Positions 1-6,380 of a DNA stretch of 9,112 nt are shown here, piece by piece. The translations under genes were made by a program, and so were the position numbers. Below the pieces are notes generated by a model. It saw nothing but the letters and a program-made list of their open reading frames with translations. It did no database searches and was not told where the DNA came from. Source of the stretch: an uncultured beta proteobacterium (GTDB taxonomy: Bacteria; Pseudomonadota; Gammaproteobacteria; Burkholderiales; SG8-39). The stretch is from assembly GCA_902826155.1 (NCBI GenBank), contig CADEDU010000079.1, positions 1 through 9,112 on the forward strand. The letters run 5' to 3'. Numbering within the stretch: position 1 is the stretch's first letter; each line of letters begins with the position of its first letter.

Positions 1-147
1 CTCCCGCCCCCCGCCCTCCCTCTCTCGCGCGACTCACGTCGCTAGAAAGGGAGGGGGCCGAATATGCATCGCATCGCGTGCGCTGATTATTGGGCGCGCT
101 TCCGATCCTTGGCTGTGTTTGCGGTACCAAAGCGCAATCGCATCCGC
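1..147. other. Upstream non-coding or gene-end stretch, unassigned
   Basis: No gene is recognised here. Plus-strand frame 1 is open from the window edge to a TAG at 43-45, and frame 3 to a TGA at 84-86. Either could be the tail of an upstream gene (in many Burkholderiales this would be tilS), but the residues are low-complexity Pro/Arg/Ser and match nothing I recognise. A pyrimidine tract at 14-21 (CCCTCCCT) pairs with AGGGAGGG at 48-55 around an inner 5-bp stem (29-33 with 38-42). No T-run follows, so it is not a convincing terminator. Confidence 0.3.
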
Positions 148-153
148 TAAAAT
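148..153 (+). promoter_or_regulatory. Probable -10 box for lysC
   Basis: TAAAAT preceded by CCGC and followed by the GC-rich run CGCGCCC looks like a sigma-70 -10 element with a GC-rich discriminator. No good -35 lies 16-18 bp upstream: 125-130 is TACCAA. Transcription from here would give a leader of roughly 90 nt before the lysC ATG at 249. Confidence 0.4.
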
Positions 154-248
154 CGCGCCCTTTTGCGGCGAGCGGGCGACGGCATTCGTCCGCCCTGCAG
201 CGGCCGTTTCCCGCCTCGCCCGCAATCTCCTTCCCGTCTGCCTCGTTC

Positions 249-1499
249 ATGGCACTCATCGTTCAGAAATTCGGCGGTACCTCGGTGGGCTCGGTCGAGC
301 GCATCAAGAACGTCGCCAAACGCGTCGCGAAGTGGAAATCGCACGGCCATCAGGTCGTGGTGGTGCCCTCGGCGATGTCGGGCGAGACCAATCGCCTGAT
401 CGGACTGGCCAAGGAGATCCAGGCCAATCCCGACCCGCGCGAACTCGACGTCGTGGCCGCGACCGGCGAGCAGGTGACCGTCGGCCTGCTGTCGATGGCT
501 TTGCGCGAACTCGGTATCAAGGCCCGCAGCTACACCGGCCCGCAGGTGCGCGTGTTGACCGACAGCGCCTACACCAAGGCACGCATCCTGCACATCGATG
601 AAGAACGTCTGCGTCGCGATCTCACGCGCGACATGGTGCCGGTGGTGGCGGGTTTTCAGGGCATCGACGAGACCGGCAACATCACCACGCTGGGGCGCGG
701 CGGCTCGGACACCTCGGCGGTCGCGCTGGCCGCGGCGCTGAAAGCCGACGAGTGCCAGATCTTCACCGACGTCGACGGCGTCTACACCACCGATCCGCGC
801 ATCTGCGAAGACGCGCGCCGACTGCACACCGTCACCTTCGAGGAAATGCTGGAGATGGCCAGCCTCGGCTCGAAGGTGCTGCAGATCCGTTCGGTGGAAT
901 TCGCCGGCAAGTACAAGGTGCGCCTGCGCGTGTTGTCGAGCCTCACCGATCCGATGATTCCGGTCGACGACGAGGCGCGCTCGGGCACGCTGATCACATT
1001 CGAGGAAGACAGCAGCATGGAACAGGCAGTCATCTCGGGTATCGCGTTCAATCGCGACGAAGCCAAGATCACCGTGATGGGTGTGCCCGATCGTCCCGGC
1101 ATTGCCTACGCGATTCTCGGTCCGGTGGCCGACGCCAACATCGACGTCGACATGATCATCCAGAACGCGAGCGTCGATGGCATGACCGACTTCTCGTTCA
1201 CGGTGCATCGCAACGAGTTCCAGAAGGCGATCGACATCGTGCAGAAGGTGAAGGCGCATATCGGCGCGCGCGACATCGTCGGCGACAACCGCATCTGCAA
1301 GGTGTCGATGGTGGGCGTGGGCATGCGCTCGCACGTGGGCATCGCCAGCCAGATGTTCAGGACACTGTCCGAAGAGGGCATCAATATCCAGATGATCTCG
1401 ACCTCCGAGATCAAGATCTCGGTGGTCATCGACGAGAAGTACCTGGAGCTGGCCGTACGCGTGCTGCACAAGGCCTTCGGGCTGGATCAGGCCAAGTAG
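249..1499 (+). CDS. lysC: Aspartate kinase (aspartokinase)
   Basis: Phosphorylates L-aspartate to 4-phospho-aspartate in the cytoplasm, the entry step to lysine/diaminopimelate, threonine, methionine and isoleucine. The 416-residue product has the family's usual length. The kinase domain (about 1-245) shows KFGGTS at 7-12, GRGGSDTSA at 149-157 and [13 protein letters not shown] at 172-184. Two ACT domains follow at about 275-340 and 350-415, the usual site of feedback inhibition by lysine and threonine. The reading frame is open back to an ATG at 90, but family proteins start at [10 protein letters not shown], so ATG 249 is chosen even though no Shine-Dalgarno precedes it. A tRNA-Ser gene follows 82 nt downstream on the same strand, an arrangement familiar in Burkholderiales. 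The identification is very secure; only the translation signal is unusual. Confidence 0.97.
   Translation: MALIVQKFGGTSVGSVERIKNVAKRVAKWKSHGHQVVVVPSAMSGETNRLIGLAKEIQANPDPRELDVVAATGEQVTVGLLSMALRELGIKARSYTGPQVRVLTDSAYTKARILHIDEERLRRDLTRDMVPVVAGFQGIDETGNITTLGRGGSDTSAVALAAALKADECQIFTDVDGVYTTDPRICEDARRLHTVTFEEMLEMASLGSKVLQIRSVEFAGKYKVRLRVLSSLTDPMIPVDDEARSGTLITFEEDSSMEQAVISGIAFNRDEAKITVMGVPDRPGIAYAILGPVADANIDVDMIIQNASVDGMTDFSFTVHRNEFQKAIDIVQKVKAHIGARDIVGDNRICKVSMVGVGMRSHVGIASQMFRTLSEEGINIQMISTSEIKISVVIDEKYLELAVRVLHKAFGLDQAK
1017..1499 (+). other. Possible internal start giving a separate LysC beta subunit
   Basis: Codon 257 of lysC is an ATG reading [10 protein letters not shown], preceded by GAGGA at 1002-1006 with 10-nt spacing. 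In Corynebacterium and Bacillus class alpha2beta2 aspartokinases, an in-frame internal start at the equivalent place produces the beta subunit, which is the two ACT domains alone. The product here would be 160 residues. The motif position agrees well with what I recall of the corynebacterial start, and this site has a better Shine-Dalgarno than the full-length start. Use in this organism is inferred. Confidence 0.45.
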
Positions 1500-1511
1500 G
1501 GCACGCCGCGA

Positions 1512-1540
1512 TTGCCGCGGCCGGTCGGGTGCTTTATCCT
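1512..1540 (+). promoter_or_regulatory. Likely sigma-70 promoter of tRNA-Ser
   Basis: TTGCCG (1512-1517) and TATCCT (1535-1540) are separated by exactly 17 bp and followed by CGCGCC, a GC-rich discriminator typical of stable-RNA promoters under stringent control. A start near 1547 would leave a leader of about 35 nt before the tRNA. The promoter begins 13 nt after the lysC stop. Confidence 0.6.
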
Positions 1541-1581
1541 CGCGCCGAATCGCTCCCGACAGCTGCACGATAACGAATACC

Positions 1582-1674
1582 GGAGAGATGGCCGAGTGGT
1601 CGAAGGCGCTCCCCTGCTAAGGGAGTATGCGGTCAAAAGCTGCATCGAGGGTTCGAATCCCTCTCTCTCCGCCA
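1582..1674 (+). tRNA. tRNA-Ser (anticodon GCU)
   Basis: Class II tRNA with acceptor strand GGAGAGA (1582-1588) pairing with TCTCTCC (1664-1670). The discriminator is G1671 and CCA is encoded at 1672-1674. The anticodon stem CTCCC/GGGAG (1609-1613, 1621-1625) encloses loop CTGCTAA with anticodon GCT at 1616-1618, reading AGC and AGU serine codons. A long variable arm typical of tRNA-Ser follows, then the T arm with GGTTCGAATCC. The anticodon and variable arms closely resemble E. coli tRNA-Ser(GCU). It appears to be a single-gene unit with its own promoter and terminator. Confidence 0.97.
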
Positions 1675-1682
1675 CCATGCAA

Positions 1683-1722
1683 GAGGCCCGCGGCGGCGCA
1701 CGCCACGCGGGCCTCGGCTTTT
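1683..1722 (+). terminator. Intrinsic terminator after tRNA-Ser
   Basis: GAGGCCCGCG (1683-1692) and CGCGGGCCTC (1706-1715) form a perfect 10-bp stem with a 13-nt loop, followed by GGCTTTT (1716-1722). The hairpin starts 8 nt after the tRNA CCA end. The U-run is short but the stem is very GC-rich. It should insulate the following dehydrogenase gene. Confidence 0.8.
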
Positions 1723-1776
1723 GGCGCGGCAAATCCACCTATCTGCTTCGCTTGCGCGCGTGAGTTTGAGCGCCAC

Positions 1777-1789
1777 CGCGAATTTCGCG
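1777..1789. promoter_or_regulatory. Short palindrome upstream of the dehydrogenase gene, possible operator
   Basis: CGCGAA-T-TTCGCG is a perfect 6-bp inverted repeat about a single base, 62 bp before the dehydrogenase ATG. A second short inverted repeat, CGGCT-C-AGCCG, lies at 1792-1802. No clear promoter was found between the tRNA terminator and the gene, so the operator idea rests on symmetry alone. Chance occurrence in GC-rich DNA is quite possible. Confidence 0.2.
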
Positions 1790-1851
1790 CCCGGCTCAGC
1801 CGAGATTCCGGGAGAGCCGAGGTCGAAGTTCCGAGCAGGAGGCGGTAGTCC

Positions 1852-2847
1852 ATGGCCCGCACTGTCACCGTTTCGCTAAACGAACTGACTGACATCGTCG
1901 ACGCGAGCCTGCGCAAGATCGGCGTGCCCGAGGGTGACGTCGTCGTCGTGCGCGAGGTGCTGCTTTATGCCGAGCTGCGCGGCAACAACCAGGGCCTCGT
2001 AAAGATCCCCGCCCGAGGCGTACTGCCGCGTGCCGATGCGCGTCCACCGAGCTTCGAGCGGCGCATGCCTTGTGTGATGCATATCGACGCACATGGTTCG
2101 AGTGGCATCGCGACCCTCAAGCGTGCCGCGCTCGAAGCTATCGCGCTCGCGAGCGCGCATGGCATCGGTCTGGTCGCGGTGCGCGATCGGGCAGGCTCCA
2201 CTGGTGCAATTGGCTACTACGCCGAACTCATCGCTGCGCAAGGTCTGGTCGCGATTCTCGTCGGTGGCTCACCGAAGGCGGTCGCGCCTGCTGGTGCGGT
2301 CGAGCCCATGCTCGGAACCAACCCGCTCGCGATCGGCGTGCCTGCGGCAACCGGTCCGATCGTGCTCGACATGGCGACCTCGTCGATGGCCTGGTACGGG
2401 CTCATCCAGGCGCAAAGTCGCGGCGAGCCGATTCCGCCCGGCATCGCGTTCGATGCCGATGGCCGTTTCACGACCGACCCGGCCGAAGCGCTGAAGGGCG
2501 CTATCACCGCGTTTGCGGGCCACAAGGGCGCAGGGCTCGCGCTCATGATCGAGATACTCACCGGCCCGCTGATCGGCAATTCGGTCGCAGGCGAGGGCGG
2601 ACCGCCCAGCTATGGCGAGATCGCCATTGCGCTGGATCCGCGTGCTTTCGGCGCGCGGACCGAGTTCGAGGCGCGCACCGCGGCGTTTCTGGCGCGAGTG
2701 AAGGCGGCACGGCGCGCGGCAGGTTGCGAGGAGATCCTCCTACCGGGCGAGGGTGGAAATCGTCGATCCGCGGCGGCGCGCGTTGCAAATCGCATCGATC
2801 TCGATGCGGTGCTCTATGCGCAACTCGTCGAGCTTGCGCGGGGTTGA
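1852..2847 (+). CDS. Malate/L-lactate dehydrogenase-family (Ldh_2) NAD(P)-dependent oxidoreductase, divergent
   Basis: The 331-residue length is normal for this Rossmann-unrelated dehydrogenase family, which includes sulfolactate, ureidoglycolate, diketogulonate and piperideine-2-carboxylate reductases. Visible family motifs are GTNPLAIGVPA (155-165), LDMATSSMAWYG (172-183) and HKGAGLALMIEILTG (224-238). The ATG at 1852 is set by AGGAGG at 1837-1842 with 9-nt spacing. Where most members have S-H-G near residue 46, this one has N-N-Q-G (45-48). Where they usually have N-x-x-H-F-G, it has AGSTGAIGYY (114-123). Two histidines commonly linked to substrate binding and catalysis therefore appear to be replaced. 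The substrate cannot be named. The gene stands alone behind a tRNA terminator and converges on the DUF1841 gene 23 bp away. Confidence 0.85.
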   Translation: MARTVTVSLNELTDIVDASLRKIGVPEGDVVVVREVLLYAELRGNNQGLVKIPARGVLPRADARPPSFERRMPCVMHIDAHGSSGIATLKRAALEAIALASAHGIGLVAVRDRAGSTGAIGYYAELIAAQGLVAILVGGSPKAVAPAGAVEPMLGTNPLAIGVPAATGPIVLDMATSSMAWYGLIQAQSRGEPIPPGIAFDADGRFTTDPAEALKGAITAFAGHKGAGLALMIEILTGPLIGNSVAGEGGPPSYGEIAIALDPRAFGARTEFEARTAAFLARVKAARRAAGCEEILLPGEGGNRRSAAARVANRIDLDAVLYAQLVELARG

Positions 2848-2870
2848 ATCGACAGCGGGAATCTTCTTGA

Positions 2871-3293
2871 TCACCGCCGCGCCAGGCATTCGAGGTAGCC
2901 CGCCACGTCGGGCTGTGTGCCGGTGCGCTGCGCGCGCCACATCATCTCCCCCAGGCATTCCATCGCCGCGTGCTCGGCCTCGTGTTCATCGCCGAGGCGC
3001 TGCGCCAGTAGCAGGAGTGCAGCCCGGATACCCGGCGGCTGATCGATCGAGCGTTGCTCGGCGATCGCCAGGTGCATCGAAAGATGCAGGAACGGATTGG
3101 TCTGGCCGTCCTCGGGAGTCCATTCGCGGTTGAGGTAGCGCTCGGGATCGTCGAGCATGGTGTGATATTCAGGATGCGCCAGCACGAGGTCGGCAGCGGT
3201 GGTTTCCAAACCCACGAGCGGGAGGCCGTTGCGGTGCTTGCGCCATGCCTCGAAGAAGAACTGCCGTACCTGATCGCGCGTCGGGTTGAACAT
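2871..3293 (-). CDS. DUF1841 family protein
   Basis: A 140-residue cytoplasmic protein of a conserved proteobacterial family of unknown function. Recognition rests on the N-terminal MFNPTRDQVRQFFFEAWRKH (1-20), the central NPFLHLSMHLAIAEQ (67-81) leading to SIDQPPGI (82-89), and the C-terminal HEAEHAAMECLGEMMWRAQR (104-123) ending in YLECLARR. It is predicted to be helical, with several conserved histidines and acids (H70, H74, H104, H108, E107, E112) that could bind metal, though this is speculative. The frame is open much further upstream, inside nth, but the MFNP start matches the family and has TAGGGG before it, overlapping the nth stop codon. It is the last gene of the minus-strand run and starts 14 nt after nth, so it is probably co-transcribed and may be translationally coupled. 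Confidence 0.9.
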   Translation of the reverse strand: MFNPTRDQVRQFFFEAWRKHRNGLPLVGLETTAADLVLAHPEYHTMLDDPERYLNREWTPEDGQTNPFLHLSMHLAIAEQRSIDQPPGIRAALLLLAQRLGDEHEAEHAAMECLGEMMWRAQRTGTQPDVAGYLECLARR

Positions 3294-3307
3294 GACGAAT
3301 CGTGCCC

Positions 3308-4102
3308 CTAGGCGCGACGGCGTCGCGCAGGTGGTCGGGCCGCTTTGGCGATTCGCTTGGCGATCGGCGCCAATTTTGGCGCGGGCCCCGACGGCTGTCG
3401 GGTTTCTTGTTTGGTGGCTGTTCGGTCTGTTGCCGATCCGATCGCCGGCTCGGACTGCGAATCGGCCCCCGCCTTGGTCTTGCCGCGAAACTCGCACCAT
3501 TGCCGGATCGAGCACTCGGGGCACTGTGGATTGCGCGCCTTGCAGACATAGCGGCCGTGGAGGATCAGCCAGTGATGCGCATGCAGGCGGAATTCCTCGG
3601 GGACCGTTTTCAGCAACCGCTCCTCGACTGCCAGCGGCGTCTTGCCCGGTGCGATCCCGGTGCGGTTGCCGATGCGAAAAATGTGCGTGTCGACGGCGAT
3701 GGTGGGTTCACCGAACGCCACGTTGAGCACGACGTTGGCCGTCTTGCGCCCGACACCGGGCAGCGATTCCAGCGCGGCACGATCGCGCGGCACTTCGCCA
3801 CCATGCTGATCGAGCAGGATGCGGCAGGTAGCAAGGATGTTTTTCGCCTTGGCGCGGAACAGCCCGATCCGCTTGATGTGATCGATCAGCCCCGCTTCGC
3901 CTAACGCCAGGATCGAGCCGGGCGTCCTGGCAACGCGATAGAGTGTTGCGGTAGCCTGGTTCACGCTCTTGTCGGTGGCTTGCGCCGAAAGAATCACCGC
4001 GACGAGCAGCTCGAACGGCGAGCCATATTCGAGTTCGGTCTTGGGCTCCGGGTTGGCCTGGCGCAGCGTACTGAAGATGGCGTGCCGTTTCTCCGCGTTC
4101 AT
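3308..4102 (-). CDS. nth: Endonuclease III (DNA glycosylase / AP lyase)
   Basis: Base-excision repair enzyme that removes oxidised pyrimidines such as thymine glycol and cleaves the strand by beta-elimination. The helix-hairpin-helix LPGVGRKTANVV (114-125) carries the catalytic Lys120, and VDTHIFR holds Asp138. Both match E. coli numbering. The [4Fe-4S] ligands are C187-x6-C194-x2-C197-x5-C203, again the same positions. E. coli Nth ends at about 211, whereas this protein continues to 264 with a tail rich in Ala, Pro, Lys and Arg that ends PPARRRRA and is probably disordered. It starts 44 nt after rsxB and is followed 14 nt later by the DUF1841 gene. No strong Shine-Dalgarno precedes the ATG. 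In E. coli nth also lies directly after the rsx genes, so the link with rsxB is conserved. Confidence 0.97.
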   Translation of the reverse strand: MNAEKRHAIFSTLRQANPEPKTELEYGSPFELLVAVILSAQATDKSVNQATATLYRVARTPGSILALGEAGLIDHIKRIGLFRAKAKNILATCRILLDQHGGEVPRDRAALESLPGVGRKTANVVLNVAFGEPTIAVDTHIFRIGNRTGIAPGKTPLAVEERLLKTVPEEFRLHAHHWLILHGRYVCKARNPQCPECSIRQWCEFRGKTKAGADSQSEPAIGSATDRTATKQETRQPSGPAPKLAPIAKRIAKAARPPARRRRA

Positions 4103-4146
4103 GGCTCGCTCGGGTCGGGCGTGTTGATGGACTGCGCCTGCATGAG

Positions 4147-4821
4147 CTAGCCGGCGCCATGCGCGCGCTTTGCTCGCGCACGTGCGATCGCAGCCTGGAT
4201 CACAGCGCGGCGGGCGCCGGACGGATCCGGCTTCTCGATCGATTCATCCGACGGCGGTGACGACGCTGCCGAAGTCTCGTTCGCTTCAGCGGCCAATCGC
4301 GCAAGCCGCGCGTTGCGCTGCTGGTGGCGCGTGCGCGCCGCATCGGCATCTGCGCGGCGCCAGGTGCGCCGATCGGGTGGCGGTTCCATCGTGATGCAAT
4401 CGACCGGGCACGGCGCGATGCACAGCTCGCATCCAGTGCACAGATCGCCAAGTACGACGTGCATCTTCTTCGGCGCGCCGATGATCGCATCGACCGGACA
4501 CGCCTGAATGCACAAGGTGCAGCCGATGCAGCGCGGTTCGTCGATACGCGCGAGCCGGAACGGGCGATCGCTGCCGCAGCTTGGATCCAACGCAAGCGCC
4601 GGACGACCTGTCAGTGTCGCAAGCGCCTCGATGCTGGCGTGACCGCCCGGTGGGCAACGATTGATCTCGGCTTGGCCGGCGCGAATCGCTTCGGCGTAAG
4701 GCAGGCAGCCATCGAAGCCGCATTGGCGACACTGTGTTTGCGGCAGGAGCGCGTCGATCTGCTCGACGGTGATGCGAACCTTGCTCGGACCCGAGTCAGG
4801 GCGTGGTCTGGCGCCGGTCAA
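4147..4821 (-). CDS. rsxB: RnfB/RsxB-like iron-sulfur protein, soluble form without membrane anchor
   Basis: A ferredoxin-type electron carrier related to subunit B of the Rnf/Rsx complex. Numbered from the TTG, a four-Cys Fe-S motif lies at C31-x2-C34-x4-C39-x16-C56. Two ferredoxin [4Fe-4S] motifs follow at C98-x2-C101-x2-C104-x3-C108 and C128-x2-C131-x2-C134-x3-C138. There is an extra Cys at 82 and an Arg/Ala-rich tail of about 75 residues. No in-frame ATG exists near the conserved [10 protein letters not shown]. The best start is TTG at 4821-4819, which overlaps the bpt stop as TTGA with GAG about 12 nt upstream; GTG at 4851 is an alternative. Family members in full Rnf/Rsx complexes begin with a hydrophobic helix, absent here. 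No rsxA, C, D, G or E is in the window. It sits between bpt and nth, so its redox partner is open. Confidence 0.88.
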   Translation of the reverse strand: MTGARPRPDSGPSKVRITVEQIDALLPQTQCRQCGFDGCLPYAEAIRAGQAEINRCPPGGHASIEALATLTGRPALALDPSCGSDRPFRLARIDEPRCIGCTLCIQACPVDAIIGAPKKMHVVLGDLCTGCELCIAPCPVDCITMEPPPDRRTWRRADADAARTRHQQRNARLARLAAEANETSAASSPPSDESIEKPDPSGARRAVIQAAIARARAKRAHGAG

Positions 4822-5555
4822 ACGTCGGCCATCTCGGGCAGTGCGCGCCACACGCCGTCGATCAATCCTTCGATCGGTCGGAAGCGCGCCTTGTACGACA
4901 TCTTGCGGCTGTCGCGGATCCAGTAGCCGAGGTAGAGGTGGTCCAGGCCGAGGCGCTTGACCTGCTCGATCTGCCACAGGATGTTGAACGTGCCCAGGCT
5001 CGCGCTCGACAGGGCCGGATCGAAGAACGTGTACACCGAAGACAGGCCGTCGTTCAGGTAGTCGACGATGCTCACCATCACGAGTTTGCCTGCATCGCGG
5101 AATTCGACCAGACGCGTGTTGACCCGGCTTTGCAGCAGGAAGTGCGAGTACTGGTCGCGGCTGTCCTGGTCCATGCCGCCGCCGGCGTGGCGGCCGGCTT
5201 GATAGCGCAGATAGAGCGCGTAGTGTTCGACGCGAAAGCGCAGCGCCATCGCGTGCGATTCGAGGTGCTCGTGCTTCTGCAGCGCGCGGCGCTGGTAGCG
5301 CGCGGACTCGAACTGTGCGACCGGAATGCGCACCGGGACACACGCGCGGCAGCTGTCGCAGTAGGGCCGGTAGGTGAAGATGCCGCTACGCCGGAACCCG
5401 AGCCGCACGAGATCGCCGTACAGATCGTTGCCGATCAGATGGCTGGGGGTGGCGACCTGGGAGCGGGCCATGCGGCCCGGCAGGTAGCTGCAGGGGTACG
5501 GGGCCGTTACGTAGAACTGAAGGGCGGCGTGTGGAAGGTCATTCAGCTTGGACAT
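4818..5555 (-). CDS. bpt: Aspartate/glutamate leucyltransferase (Bpt, ATE-type)
   Basis: Transfers leucine from Leu-tRNA to proteins with N-terminal Asp or Glu, making them ClpS/ClpAP N-degron substrates. The 245-residue length fits the family. Conserved blocks are [16 protein letters not shown] (20-35), [20 protein letters not shown] (58-77, with the Cys cluster C66, C69, C72) and [21 protein letters not shown] (209-229). The ATG at 5555 lies inside the end of aat: the two genes overlap by 13 bp, so bpt translation is probably coupled to aat. No separate promoter is seen. The stop codon overlaps the proposed TTG start of rsxB. Confidence 0.96.
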   Translation of the reverse strand: MSKLNDLPHAALQFYVTAPYPCSYLPGRMARSQVATPSHLIGNDLYGDLVRLGFRRSGIFTYRPYCDSCRACVPVRIPVAQFESARYQRRALQKHEHLESHAMALRFRVEHYALYLRYQAGRHAGGGMDQDSRDQYSHFLLQSRVNTRLVEFRDAGKLVMVSIVDYLNDGLSSVYTFFDPALSSASLGTFNILWQIEQVKRLGLDHLYLGYWIRDSRKMSYKARFRPIEGLIDGVWRALPEMADV

Positions 5556-6262
5556 CGCTCGGCGGGCCGGACATTCGCGCGCTGGTACTGCCAGGGTCCG
5601 ACCGGCGCGGCGAAGTCTACCAACTCCCGCAGCGCCCGCAAGAACTCGGTCCGGGGCAGCAGTCGGGCGCCCAGCGACGACAAATGCTCGGTGTGCATCT
5701 GGCAGTCGATCATGCCGAAGCCGCGGCCGTGCAGCTCGCGCACCAGGTGCACGAAGGCGATCTTGGATGCGTCGCGCACCCGCATGAACATCGATTCGCC
5801 GTAGAACATGCGCCCGATCGCCACGCCGTACAGGCCGCCAGCGAGCTGACCGTCGATCCAGGTCTCGATCGAATGGGCATAGCCCATGGCGTGCAACTGG
5901 TTATAGGCAGCGCGGATTTCGTCGGTGATCCAGGTACCGCTCTGGCCCTGACGCGGCTCGGCGCAGGCGCGAATCACCTCATCGAACGCGGTGTCGAATC
6001 GAACTTCGTACTCGCGATTGCGCAGCACCTTGTCGAGCGAACGCGTGACACGCAGGTCGGCCGGTACCAGAGCCATGCGTGGATCGGGGCTCCACCACAG
6101 GATCGGGTCGCCCGCCGAATACCAGGGAAAAATGCCGCGCCGATAGGCATCGAGCAGCCGCGTCGGTGACAGATCGCCGCCCACCGCCAACAGTCCGTTC
6201 GGCTGCTCCATGGCGAACTCGAGCGGCGGAAACGGCGTATCGCGATTAAGCCAGGGAATCAT
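5543..6262 (-). CDS. aat: Leucyl/phenylalanyl-tRNA--protein transferase
   Basis: Adds Leu or Phe from aminoacyl-tRNA to proteins with N-terminal Lys or Arg, marking them for ClpS/ClpAP degradation. The 239-residue product has the family signature [20 protein letters not shown] (21-40), then [16 protein letters not shown] (56-62), [17 protein letters not shown] (143-159) and [16 protein letters not shown] (185-200). Asp186 and Gln188 match the catalytic pair of the E. coli enzyme. ATG 6262 (MIPWL) is preferred because relatives start this way. An in-frame GTG at 6298 would add 12 residues, and neither start has a clear Shine-Dalgarno. The 118-bp gap to the Rieske gene could hold its own promoter. 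Aat plus the downstream Bpt gives the cell both primary N-degron transferases in one transcript. Confidence 0.96.
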   Translation of the reverse strand: MIPWLNRDTPFPPLEFAMEQPNGLLAVGGDLSPTRLLDAYRRGIFPWYSAGDPILWWSPDPRMALVPADLRVTRSLDKVLRNREYEVRFDTAFDEVIRACAEPRQGQSGTWITDEIRAAYNQLHAMGYAHSIETWIDGQLAGGLYGVAIGRMFYGESMFMRVRDASKIAFVHLVRELHGRGFGMIDCQMHTEHLSSLGARLLPRTEFLRALRELVDFAAPVGPWQYQRANVRPAERCPS

Positions 6263-6335
6263 CGGGCTGGAGCGCTGCGGCGACTTGGTGGAGGGCACAA
6301 GAATGATTGGGAGTGGGCCGTCGTTCCAGGGCGCA

Positions 6336-6375
6336 TTTCACGGCGTTGCAGGCCGTTTGCGTTTCACTGCGTTGC
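6336..6375. repeat. Imperfect 14-bp direct repeat upstream of aat
   Basis: TTTCAC[G/T]GCGTTGC occurs at 6336-6349 and 6362-6375, with 13 of 14 bases identical and a 26-bp period. It lies in the gap between the Rieske stop (6381) and the aat start (6262). Two same-facing boxes about two and a half helical turns apart may be a regulator site for aat-bpt, but no regulator gene is nearby and chance is not excluded. Confidence 0.35.
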
Positions 6376-6380
6376 TTACA

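Noticed and set aside
90..248. N-terminal extension of LysC by 53 residues from ATG 90
   Set aside because: Family proteins begin at [10 protein letters not shown]. The extension is low-complexity and covers the likely -10 box.
147..1568. Long minus-strand open frame (473 codons) across lysC
   Set aside because: It is rich in His, Arg and Asp, as expected for the antisense of GC-rich codons, with no recognisable domain. lysC on the other strand is certain.
752..1573. Plus-strand 273-codon open frame overlapping lysC and the tRNA promoter
   Set aside because: An out-of-frame shadow of lysC with Arg/His-rich composition and no domain.
1655..1674. tRNA-Ser 3' end as an integration site for a mobile element
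   Set aside because: No second copy of the tRNA 3' end, no integrase and no phage genes in the window. A normal terminator follows directly.
2848..2870. Bidirectional terminator between the convergent dehydrogenase and DUF1841 genes
   Set aside because: The 23-bp gap and its flanks show no GC-rich hairpin with a T-run in either direction.
3294..3524. DUF1841 N-terminal extension of 77 residues
   Set aside because: It lies antiphase in the 3' part of nth. The MFNPTRDQVR start fits the family and has a ribosome site.
4822..5343. Extension of the RsxB frame upstream to ATG 5343
   Set aside because: This part lies antiphase within bpt and has shadow-type Arg/Pro/Ala composition. The RsxB homology starts after 4821.
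4803..5804. Plus-strand 333-codon open frame opposite bpt and aat
   Set aside because: Antisense shadow with no motifs. bpt and aat are well supported on the minus strand.
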